A DNA stretch of 5,188 bases, from the NCBI GenBank assembly GCA_002176905.1, contig MSYE01000221.1:1-5188 (forward strand), in the 5' to 3' direction. The notes beneath the pieces were generated by a model. It was not told where the DNA came from and did not search any database. It saw only the letters and a list, made by a program, of their open reading frames with translations. This document shows positions 1 to 5,188 of the stretch, one piece after another. Source of the stretch: a bacterium F11. Its GTDB lineage: Bacteria > Elusimicrobiota > Elusimicrobia > F11. Positions within the stretch are counted from its first letter, which is position 1; the number at the start of each line of letters is the position of its first letter. The position numbers were made by a program, and so were the translations under genes.

Positions 1-2
1 AC

Positions 3-785
3 AAACTCTCAGAAAAACTAGACAATTGGGCCCTCAAAGGAGCCTTCATCGATGATGCCGAGCTAATTAAACGAGTTTCACCAGATAAAAATGCCAAAGT
101 TTTGATTATTCATGGCATTGGAAACAATATGTTGGAAAAACGTATGAGGGACAATGGGACCAGTATTGGTTTCAAGAAGGATCAACATCGTATCCTGCAG
201 AACTTCTTTATAACCAAGATAAAAACTGAATCAGATTTAACTGAAGCCTTTGAAACGTTGGGCCAAATCGATTTTGTGGCAAACTATACAGGAAATGGCT
301 TTGTGGATGTCCTCTTTTCCGCCTTTGAAAAATCAGGCTGGTCCATCACCTCTCGAAAAATCATGGATCTTTATAAAGAAAATGACTATAAAATGGTCTA
401 TGCTCACAGTGCCGGGGCATATATTTATCTCAATCATTCCGAAGGAATTAAAGATCAATATCGCACCTTTATTGGAGCAGAAGGGAATGATTTGAGGCGT
501 TTGAATAAATTTGATCCCCAATCAACTCATTTCATCGCCTTTACTAATGACATTGTTCCGCGTGTTGCTCCATCAGAAAATGGGAGAAGAATCGGTGTTG
601 ACTTCTCCTTTGGAAAGGGAGGCGATATAACCCAGCGGTTGGATGCGCCCGGAGATCCCAAACATTACGAGTTATCCAAGAATCATGATTACAGAAAGTA
701 TATTTACGTTGATTTCAATAGGCTTAAATCGATTTTAAATGAAACGTATGATCCATCCCGGCGATTTGATTACATAACTAATTGA
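3..785 (+). CDS. C-terminal part of an alpha/beta-hydrolase (lipase-like) protein, 5' truncated by the window edge
   Basis: The reading frame is open to the left edge. The TTG at 102 is only an internal Leu codon, because 33 codons before it are also open and read naturally into it, so the true start lies outside the window; 260 residues plus stop are visible. Numbering from the first visible codon, residues 33-41 (VLIIHGIGN) look like a core beta strand followed by the HGxG oxyanion-hole motif. Residues 134-139 (AHSAGA) are a nucleophile elbow, a variant of GxSxG with Ala in the first Gly place and Ser136 as likely nucleophile. NDIVPRVAP puts a candidate acid at Asp183, and NHDYRKY gives a candidate His228 (alternative His221). 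The order Ser-Asp-His fits a serine esterase or lipase fold. Similar ND-x-V plus H-x-x-Y tails occur in hydrolase domains at the ends of large RHS or polymorphic-toxin proteins, but no RHS core is visible here. The gene ends with tandem stops (TGA TAA), 17 bases before the next gene. Substrate and location are unknown. The fold call is fairly secure; the specific activity is not. Confidence 0.72.
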   Translation, partial: KLSEKLDNWALKGAFIDDAELIKRVSPDKNAKVLIIHGIGNNMLEKRMRDNGTSIGFKKDQHRILQNFFITKIKTESDLTEAFETLGQIDFVANYTGNGFVDVLFSAFEKSGWSITSRKIMDLYKENDYKMVYAHSAGAYIYLNHSEGIKDQYRTFIGAEGNDLRRLNKFDPQSTHFIAFTNDIVPRVAPSENGRRIGVDFSFGKGGDITQRLDAPGDPKHYELSKNHDYRKYIYVDFNRLKSILNETYDPSRRFDYITN

Positions 786-792
786 TAAAGAT

Positions 793-799
793 GAGGTGA
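793..799 (+). promoter_or_regulatory. Shine-Dalgarno site of the beta-propeller gene
   Basis: GAGGTGA is a seven-base match to the anti-Shine-Dalgarno complement, with its GAGG core six bases before the ATG at 803. It fixes the start of the downstream gene and lies in the 17-base gap after the hydrolase stop, which fits two genes on one transcript. Confidence 0.7.
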
Positions 800-802
800 A
801 TT

Positions 803-1765
803 ATGAGAAAAAGTTGTCTTTTATTATCCGTATTTCTTATGTCTTATCTTTCTTGTTTTGCAATGGGGAACAAAAGAACCCCGAAATTATTTGGCCGCAT
901 CGTTGGAAATACAAGTTGGGTTGATCACGATACTGGCGAGAAGTTCGTTATTGAGAAACCATGGAAAGACGGGCATGTATTCGAGGGAATCCTTTCCCCA
1001 GATGGAAAATCATTTGCGATTGATTACGGAGTCGGACCGATCGAAAAAACCAAGCGTCATGAACTTAGAATCCTGGATGTTCAAACCAAGGAAGAGACAA
1101 AAATATGGGAAAATAAATACCCTTTTCGTTATTCCTGGAGCCCAGATAGTCAGTTTGTCATCGCCGCTGGGATTGGTAATCATTTTGGGTATGTCATTGT
1201 TCATTTAAAGTCAGAAAAGATTTGGAAAATTGATTTTAAACGCTCAATAATAAACGGATATGGTAATCCACGTTGGAGTCAATCCGGAAGAAAAGTTATA
1301 TTTATTGCAGAGTCCAACAACCCCCAACGGTCCAATGCTTTATTTGAGGTTGACTTAAATGGAATGAACTTTAAATCTGTTGTCGATCTTCCCCCCACCA
1401 CTTCACAGGAGGTATTGTCTCCCAATGAAAAGTTAATTGCGTGTAGTCGGCCAGACGATAATTTGTGGATATTTGACATCGAAACCAAAAAGTTAACCCA
1501 GGTCGCCAAAACACGCCAATTTGAATCTTTCCCTTTTTGGTCCCCCGATAGCCAATGGGTGGGAGCCCAAATGACCACCAATTTCCAAGGTCCCTACGAT
1601 TATTACCTCTGGTACCTCCCTACAGGTAAAAAACGTATCCTCCACATTCCCTATTCCACTTTTACATTCCAATGGTGGACCCCCCTAACCGAACCCCCTG
1701 TCGATTGTGTTAAAATCGTTGAAGAGATGCTGGGCGAAGGATTGCCACTATCCGAACTAGAATAA
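803..1765 (+). CDS. Exported TolB/PD40-like beta-propeller protein
   Basis: This 320-residue protein begins with a signal peptide: Met-Arg-Lys, a hydrophobic core at residues 5-17, then SCFAM. Cleavage by signal peptidase I after Ala20 is plausible; Cys18 could be a lipoprotein cysteine, but the preceding YLS is a poor lipobox. The mature part holds five PD40/WD40-like units marked by a W/L-S-P-D/N-x-x-x motif near residues 64, 112, 158, 205 and 246 (LSPDGKS, WSPDSQF, WSQSGRK, LSPNEKL, WSPDSQW). Each is followed by a strand pair such as ELRILDV or LWIFDIE, and a degenerate sixth motif lies at 289-294 (FQWWTP). This is the pattern of TolB C-terminal propellers, but the N-terminal TolB domain is absent, so it is not TolB itself. 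Propellers of this type usually bind proteins or ligands and are not enzymes. It lies 17 bases after the hydrolase gene and 14 before the fibre gene, probably in one operon. A periplasmic or envelope location is inferred from the signal peptide. A role as immunity partner of the upstream hydrolase is only a hypothesis. Confidence 0.82.
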   Translation: MRKSCLLLSVFLMSYLSCFAMGNKRTPKLFGRIVGNTSWVDHDTGEKFVIEKPWKDGHVFEGILSPDGKSFAIDYGVGPIEKTKRHELRILDVQTKEETKIWENKYPFRYSWSPDSQFVIAAGIGNHFGYVIVHLKSEKIWKIDFKRSIINGYGNPRWSQSGRKVIFIAESNNPQRSNALFEVDLNGMNFKSVVDLPPTTSQEVLSPNEKLIACSRPDDNLWIFDIETKKLTQVAKTRQFESFPFWSPDSQWVGAQMTTNFQGPYDYYLWYLPTGKKRILHIPYSTFTFQWWTPLTEPPVDCVKIVEEMLGEGLPLSELE

Positions 1766-1779
1766 ATGGACAAAACAAT

Positions 1780-3081
1780 ATGAGTCAGTCGAATCTTAAA
1801 ATCGTCCGATCGATTTTAATCGGTCTCAATTTAATAGGGTTTTTCGCAATATTGGCTTTGTGTGCTGACTCCTATATTTCCATTCAAGGACGGTTGACCG
1901 ATTCAAAAGGAGTTCCCATTTCTGGGAATCCCGATGTCCGGTTTAAAATATTTTCACAAGCGGAGGGAGGGATTCCGCTATGGGGCAATACGGATCTGAT
2001 GCCGGTTTCCACAAACAGCAGTGGTCTTTTTACGACTAAGATTGGACCCATTCCCATTGATATTTTTGTTAACAATGAAGATCTGTATCTTCAGGTTTTT
2101 GTCCGTGGGATAACTAGAGAACAATCTCTCTACCCAAGGCAGAAATTAAATAAAGTGCCCTATGCCGTCTATTCTTTGTCTTCTGGTTTAGCAGAGAAGG
2201 CAAAAGATATTGAAGATGATGCCATCACGACCTTCAAAATAAAAGACGAATCCGTTTCGGCGGACGATTTGGCCATCGATTCGGTCAATACCAAGCATAT
2301 TCAAGAGGGAACCATCCAATCGTTGGATATATCTTCGGATTCCATTGGATCTTGGCATATTCAAGATGAAAGTGTCACGTTTGTTGATTTGGCCACCGAT
2401 GCGGTTCGTGCAAGCAATATTCAGGAGAGATCCATTTCAGGCGATAGATTGGTGGAAGGAACCATATCCGAATTGGAGATTGGCCCCAACGCCATTCACC
2501 GCGAACAACTTTCTATTGGAGAAATTGATCTTGTCCATCTGAGCACCGAGGTAAAAAAGGAACTCATCCCATCGGGTTTTGTTGGCCTTTTCACCGGGGA
2601 ATGCCCGGAAGGATGGACCTATCTGGATATTATGGAAAACCGGTTTCCAAAAGGAGTTTCCCCTCTAACCGGTACAGGCACCTCGGGCGGAAATGCGGAA
2701 ATAACAGGGCTTACAACCGTCAGCACCGGAACCCACCAACACCCTGTCGGCCACCAACATGAAATTTCTCCCGACGGAAGGCATATGCATTATCTTCAAA
2801 CAGCAGCTCAATTTGGAGTTGATCCCAATTCGGCAAGGATAGTGGGGTTGGATCCGGAGGATAGTTCCTTTGGTGCGATACGTGCCTATTCCAATGTGGG
2901 TTCAACGATGATAGATCTGTTACAACGAAGATCAAACATTCGAGAAAATCATGATCACTCGGGACAATCAAAATACGAAATCCCTGAAACCGAACCAAAG
3001 GGGACACACCATCATGAAATCACATCAGATGGAACCTGGGAGCCTCTCCATGTTGGATTTGTCTTTTGTAGGAAAAATTAG
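1780..3081 (+). CDS. Exported tail-fibre-like protein with decapeptide-repeat shaft and phage-tail-collar-like tip
   Basis: This 433-residue protein has four parts. Residues 1-29 are a long signal peptide with a hydrophobic segment at about 12-27 (cleavage after Ala29 is plausible; LALC lacks a small residue before Cys, so it is a poor lipobox). Residues 31-133 are a beta domain with ISIQGRLTD, G-V-P-I-S-G, P-L-W, G-L-F, LYLQVFV and PRQKLNKVPYAVYS, the signature of an N-terminal domain widespread in exported bacterial proteins. Residues 146-255 are eleven exact 10-residue repeats. Residues about 265-430 resemble a phage tail-collar tip: GFVGLFTGECPEGWTYLD, the N-R-F-P-K-G loop, a G-rich turn, five H-x-H-type clusters (319-321, 325-327, 335-337, 391-393, 410-412) and the usual ending W-E-P-L-H-V-G-F-V-F-C. 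A trimeric fibre exposed at the surface, serving in adhesion or recognition, is the likely role (inference). The ATG at 1780 has only a weak upstream GGA. No phage genes are nearby, so a cellular gene is more likely than a prophage fibre. Confidence 0.8.
   Translation: MSQSNLKIVRSILIGLNLIGFFAILALCADSYISIQGRLTDSKGVPISGNPDVRFKIFSQAEGGIPLWGNTDLMPVSTNSSGLFTTKIGPIPIDIFVNNEDLYLQVFVRGITREQSLYPRQKLNKVPYAVYSLSSGLAEKAKDIEDDAITTFKIKDESVSADDLAIDSVNTKHIQEGTIQSLDISSDSIGSWHIQDESVTFVDLATDAVRASNIQERSISGDRLVEGTISELEIGPNAIHREQLSIGEIDLVHLSTEVKKELIPSGFVGLFTGECPEGWTYLDIMENRFPKGVSPLTGTGTSGGNAEITGLTTVSTGTHQHPVGHQHEISPDGRHMHYLQTAAQFGVDPNSARIVGLDPEDSSFGAIRAYSNVGSTMIDLLQRRSNIRENHDHSGQSKYEIPETEPKGTHHHEITSDGTWEPLHVGFVFCRKN
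2215..2544 (+). repeat. Eleven in-frame 30-base (10-residue) repeats coding the fibre shaft
   Basis: Codons 146-255 of the fibre gene divide without any gap into eleven decapeptides: DDAITTFKIK, DESVSADDLA, IDSVNTKHIQ, EGTIQSLDIS, SDSIGSWHIQ, DESVTFVDLA, TDAVRASNIQ, ERSISGDRLV, EGTISELEIG, PNAIHREQLS, IGEIDLVHLS. Position 4 is always Ile or Val, position 9 always Ile or Leu, position 2 usually acidic or polar, and position 3 mostly Ala, Ser or Thr. There is a second-order period of 20 residues (units 3, 5 and 7 end in H/N-I-Q) and one of 40 (DESVSADDLA against DESVTFVDLA). The DNA around units 2-3 and 6-7 still shares the near-identical stretch gatttggccaYcgatKcggt, so the array probably grew by internal duplication. 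A repeating beta turn or triple-stranded beta shaft is the structural expectation (inference). Confidence 0.88.
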
Positions 3082-3094
3082 CTTAGCCCATTAA

Positions 3095-3123
3095 TTTAAA
3101 TTGAAATACCACACTTTTACAAT
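3095..3123 (+). promoter_or_regulatory. Possible promoter before the glycosyltransferase gene
   Basis: In the AT-rich 45-base gap after the fibre gene, TACAAT (3118-3123) matches the -10 consensus at five of six bases. TTTAAA (3095-3100) matches the -35 consensus at four of six, with a 17-base spacer. Transcription would begin near 3130, almost at the annotated ATG, which would suit a leaderless message or a start at the internal ATG codons 3163 or 3169. AT-rich DNA yields such matches by chance, so this is weak. Confidence 0.25.
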
Positions 3124-3126
3124 TTA

Positions 3127-4788
3127 ATGAAAGAATTCTATTCATTTATAACTAACTCCAAAATGGGAATGAAGCGAACCGCCTATTGGACATTTTTATC
3201 CTTTTCCTTCCTGGCTGTTTGTCTTTGTTTAATTCATGCAGTAAGAGGTCGATCTTTTTGGCTTGATGAGGCCTTTGTTGCCGAAAGTTTAATCTTGAGA
3301 ACTCCTTATGAAATCCTTTTTGGTGGGGTACTCATCAATGGCCAATTGTTCCCAAAAGTTTATCTTTTTATCATTAAATTGCTTTTTACCGGCACTCCCC
3401 TTTCGACTTTTTGGCCACGATTTTTACCTCTTCTATTCGGTCTGGCCGGTATCATTGTTTGGCTTTTATTCTACTTCCAAAATTATTTTGTGAGAGAGAA
3501 GAAAATACTTCCCTTTGTTATTGCAGCCGGACTATTAATCGGAAACACGTATACAATCTATTATGCTTTTGAGTTAAAACAATATTCAGCGGAGCTATTA
3601 TTTTCAGGGCTCTTTTTCTTTTTTCTTTTTACGGACAATTTATCATCAAGAGTGAGAACATCGGCTCTTGTTCTAACAGCCATTTTGTCTCTTTTCTTCA
3701 CATATACCTCAATTCTAGTTATCGGTGCTGTATTTATGTTTATCTTATTGAGAGAAGACCAGAGAGAAGAATGGAAAGGGAAGGTTCATCTATTAATTGC
3801 CTTTGCCATAGGCGTTGTCGGTGTCCTCATCTTCCTTTATGCCATTGACTATAGAAATGCAATGGGAACGAATTTGGGAAATGGAATGAGTCGATACTGG
3901 GTTGATTTTATGGCTCATGGAAGCACTTTCCTGGCCAAAATTGAAAGTGTTTTAGACCTTCTTAAAACCTTTTTGACAGATTGGTGGAAAACAGGATATG
4001 GACCCATGAATGAACGATTCAGTAACAATGAGGGTTGGTTCATTCTTGGAAAAAGCCTTATTCGAAATCCTGACCTTCGGAACGGTATATATTACTTTAC
4101 CCTATTCTTAATGCTTCAGCAGCTTTATCGACTTTTTGTGAAAAGAGACAAAGGTAAGGGGCCCTTGCAAGTAGGGACTTTCCTTATTTGTCTCATGATA
4201 TTAGCCGCCTATATGAAAAAATACCCTTTTGGAATGATGCGATTGAGTTTGTATGCCTTGCCGATTGCTATCCTTTTCATCGTTGAAACCATATCGACCC
4301 TTCAATCATTGGCCTTAAAAATACCTTATTTTCGAAAAATTCATTTGGTCTTTTGGATTCCGATTATTTGGATTGTCTTTCGGAATATCATTTTTGTAAC
4401 AGGTTCATTTTTAATGAATCCGTTTCGACAGGATGTCCAACTTGCTTATAAAATGATGGACCCCGAAAAGAGTTCTATTATGATCGCCAGAAAGGGAAAT
4501 GATCCCATCTTTAATAATAATCCCGGTAGGCCAAATGGGATTAAGTTGATTCATGAATCCGATATCATAGAGAACAGAGAGAGACTAGACGATTTAAAGG
4601 ATAAGCCACTTTATTACATGTGGGCTCACTTTCTGCCAAAACGCAATGAAAAGGGAATTCCCATATTATTCGCAAAGACCCATCGGGCAGAGGATATTCT
4701 GGTAAGACCCCCTATTTTAAAATTGGGATTGTTACTTCTAACACCAAGGGAAAAGATCTCAAGCGGAAAAAGTAAAATTACCAAATAA
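3127..4788 (+). CDS. GT-C fold membrane glycosyltransferase, GT39/ArnT-like
   Basis: This 553-residue protein has about ten hydrophobic segments (near 20-38, 97-117, 127-147, 155-168, 177-207 as one or two, 220-239, 319-335, 348-362, 373-390 and 404-427) and a soluble C-terminal tail from about 432. Directly after the first membrane segment comes R-S-F-W-L-D-E-A (42-49). Its Asp47-Glu48 pair in the first outer loop is the catalytic hallmark of GT-C enzymes that use polyprenyl-phosphate sugars. F-E-L-K-Q-Y-S-A-E (148-156) and K-K-Y-P-F-G-M-M-R-L-S-L-Y (364-376) match conserved patterns of bacterial GT39-like proteins. The likely role is transfer of a sugar from a lipid carrier to a lipid, glycan or protein acceptor at the outer face of the inner membrane; donor and acceptor cannot be told. 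The start is uncertain: the ATG at 3127 has no Shine-Dalgarno sequence, and ATG 3163 or 3169 would give a more typical short N-terminus before the first membrane segment. It lies 45 bases after the fibre gene; whether it glycosylates exported neighbours is speculation. Confidence 0.85.
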   Translation: MKEFYSFITNSKMGMKRTAYWTFLSFSFLAVCLCLIHAVRGRSFWLDEAFVAESLILRTPYEILFGGVLINGQLFPKVYLFIIKLLFTGTPLSTFWPRFLPLLFGLAGIIVWLLFYFQNYFVREKKILPFVIAAGLLIGNTYTIYYAFELKQYSAELLFSGLFFFFLFTDNLSSRVRTSALVLTAILSLFFTYTSILVIGAVFMFILLREDQREEWKGKVHLLIAFAIGVVGVLIFLYAIDYRNAMGTNLGNGMSRYWVDFMAHGSTFLAKIESVLDLLKTFLTDWWKTGYGPMNERFSNNEGWFILGKSLIRNPDLRNGIYYFTLFLMLQQLYRLFVKRDKGKGPLQVGTFLICLMILAAYMKKYPFGMMRLSLYALPIAILFIVETISTLQSLALKIPYFRKIHLVFWIPIIWIVFRNIIFVTGSFLMNPFRQDVQLAYKMMDPEKSSIMIARKGNDPIFNNNPGRPNGIKLIHESDIIENRERLDDLKDKPLYYMWAHFLPKRNEKGIPILFAKTHRAEDILVRPPILKLGLLLLTPREKISSGKSKITK

Positions 4789-4884
4789 ATTACATTGCAA
4801 GAGATACCAATCTCATCCAATCTTGTTAAGATCCGCTGACACACTGTACTGAAATTACCCATTTCCCCCTCCAGGGAGGAGCAA
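4789..4884 (+). promoter_or_regulatory. 96-base intergenic leader with a strong ribosome-binding site
   Basis: AGGGAGGAG at 4873-4881 is a near-perfect Shine-Dalgarno sequence ending three bases before TTG 4885, with the GGAGG core at five-base spacing; this is the secure part. A weak promoter candidate is TTGTTA (4823-4828) with TGTACT (4845-4850) at 16 bases, four of six matches each. A small inverted repeat GAGAT-acca-ATCTC (4801-4814) has a 5-bp stem and no T-run, so I do not call it a terminator. No RNA gene is visible. Confidence 0.45.
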
Positions 4885-5188
4885 TTGAAGAAAATAATGA
4901 CGTTGGGTCTGGTTCTTTTTCAGATTCATGGGGTTCTAGTTTGGGGACAAGATGGCCGGCGACTCTCATCTTTAGCCCCAGGGATTAATCCCCTTCATCG
5001 TCAACCTTTCCAGAATTCGGTTGGAGATTACCGACCCCTTTCCTTTTTTCATCATTCTCAACTGAGATTGGATTTTGGGACGGCGCGTCTTCCTTCTTTT
5101 GATGTTTGGGACCTGGAAAATCGGCTTTGGCAGTATCAGAACCTTGGAATGAAATTAGACGGGGAATCGCGTGTAAAGGACTTTTCTT
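4885..5188 (+). CDS. Exported protein of unknown family, 3' truncated by the window edge
   Basis: An open frame runs from TTG 4885 to the right edge without a stop (101 codons plus one base). I choose TTG because the GGAGG core lies five bases before it and because the peptide then begins Met-Lys-Lys-Ile-Met; ATG 4897 is the alternative but is 17 bases from the ribosome-binding site. Residues 1-21 form a clear signal peptide: two lysines, the hydrophobic run T-L-G-L-V-L-F with further hydrophobics, and a Val-Trp-Gly cleavage site before Gln22. No lipobox Cys is present. The mature part seen so far is rich in Arg, Leu, Phe and His, with alternating segments such as SQLRLDFGTARLP and W-D-L-E-N-R-L-W-Q-Y-Q. 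I do not recognise the family. The N-terminus of an outer-membrane or periplasmic protein would fit, but this is a guess from the signal peptide alone. Confidence 0.78.
   Translation, partial: MKKIMTLGLVLFQIHGVLVWGQDGRRLSSLAPGINPLHRQPFQNSVGDYRPLSFFHHSQLRLDFGTARLPSFDVWDLENRLWQYQNLGMKLDGESRVKDFS

Noticed and set aside
102..104. TTG as the start of the hydrolase gene
   Set aside because: The frame is open upstream to the window edge, the TTG lies inside the beta strand leading to HGxG, and no Shine-Dalgarno sequence precedes it.
803..1765. Naming the propeller gene tolB
   Set aside because: Only the propeller part matches. The N-terminal TolB domain and any tol-pal neighbours are absent.
1806..1823. 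Hairpin CCGAT ... ATCGG at the start of the fibre gene as a regulatory element
   Set aside because: The stem is only five pairs with an eight-base loop, within coding sequence, and there is no sign of a regulatory role.
1780..3081. Calling the region a prophage because of the tail-collar-like domain
   Set aside because: The protein has a signal peptide and an N-terminal domain common in cellular exported proteins, and no phage structural, lysis or integration gene is seen.
3075..3097. Inverted repeat AAATTA ... TAATTT around the fibre stop codon as a terminator
   Set aside because: The stem is six A-T pairs with an 11-base loop and no T-run follows, so it would be too weak.
3093..3102. Palindrome AATTTAAATT as an operator
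   Set aside because: Ten bases of pure A/T in an AT-rich gap is expected by chance and no second copy is seen.
4626..4862. Minus-strand open frame across the end of the glycosyltransferase gene and the following gap
   Set aside because: It lies mostly antisense to a well-supported gene, and its peptide shows no recognisable domain or export signal.

Overview
The window reads as a stretch of bacterial chromosome (about 40-45% GC by eye) with five protein-coding genes, all on the + strand. The first is cut by the left edge and the last by the right edge. Nothing identifies the host directly. The exported beta-propeller, the exported 'Q-G-R-L-T-D ... tail-collar' protein and the GT-C membrane glycosyltransferase are a combination typical of diderm, often uncultivated lineages (Elusimicrobiota, Omnitrophota and deltaproteobacterial groups carry similar protein architectures). 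That placement is an inference with low confidence. I see no tRNA, rRNA, CRISPR array, insertion sequence, integrase or phage structural gene set.

Layout: (1) 3-785, the C-terminal part of an alpha/beta-hydrolase (lipase-like) protein with HGxG, AHSAG, ND-x-V and HDY motifs. (2) 803-1765, an exported TolB/PD40-type beta-propeller. (3) 1780-3081, an exported tail-fibre-like protein: an N-terminal beta domain, an uninterrupted shaft of eleven 10-residue repeats, and a histidine-rich phage-tail-collar-like tip. (4) 3127-4788, a polytopic GT39-like glycosyltransferase. (5) 4885 to the right edge, the first 101 codons of an exported protein of unknown family, beginning at TTG behind a strong Shine-Dalgarno sequence.

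Genes 1-3 are separated by only 17 and 14 bases and are probably co-transcribed. Gene 4 follows after 45 bases and gene 5 after 96 bases, so these could be read through or have their own weak promoters. The theme is the cell surface: three of the five products carry export signals and a fourth is an integral membrane enzyme that probably works on the outer face of the inner membrane. The most interesting items are the regular decapeptide-repeat fibre with its HxH tip, and the possible pairing of a hydrolase C-terminus with an exported downstream partner. The latter could be an effector-immunity arrangement, but the missing N-terminus prevents a firm call.
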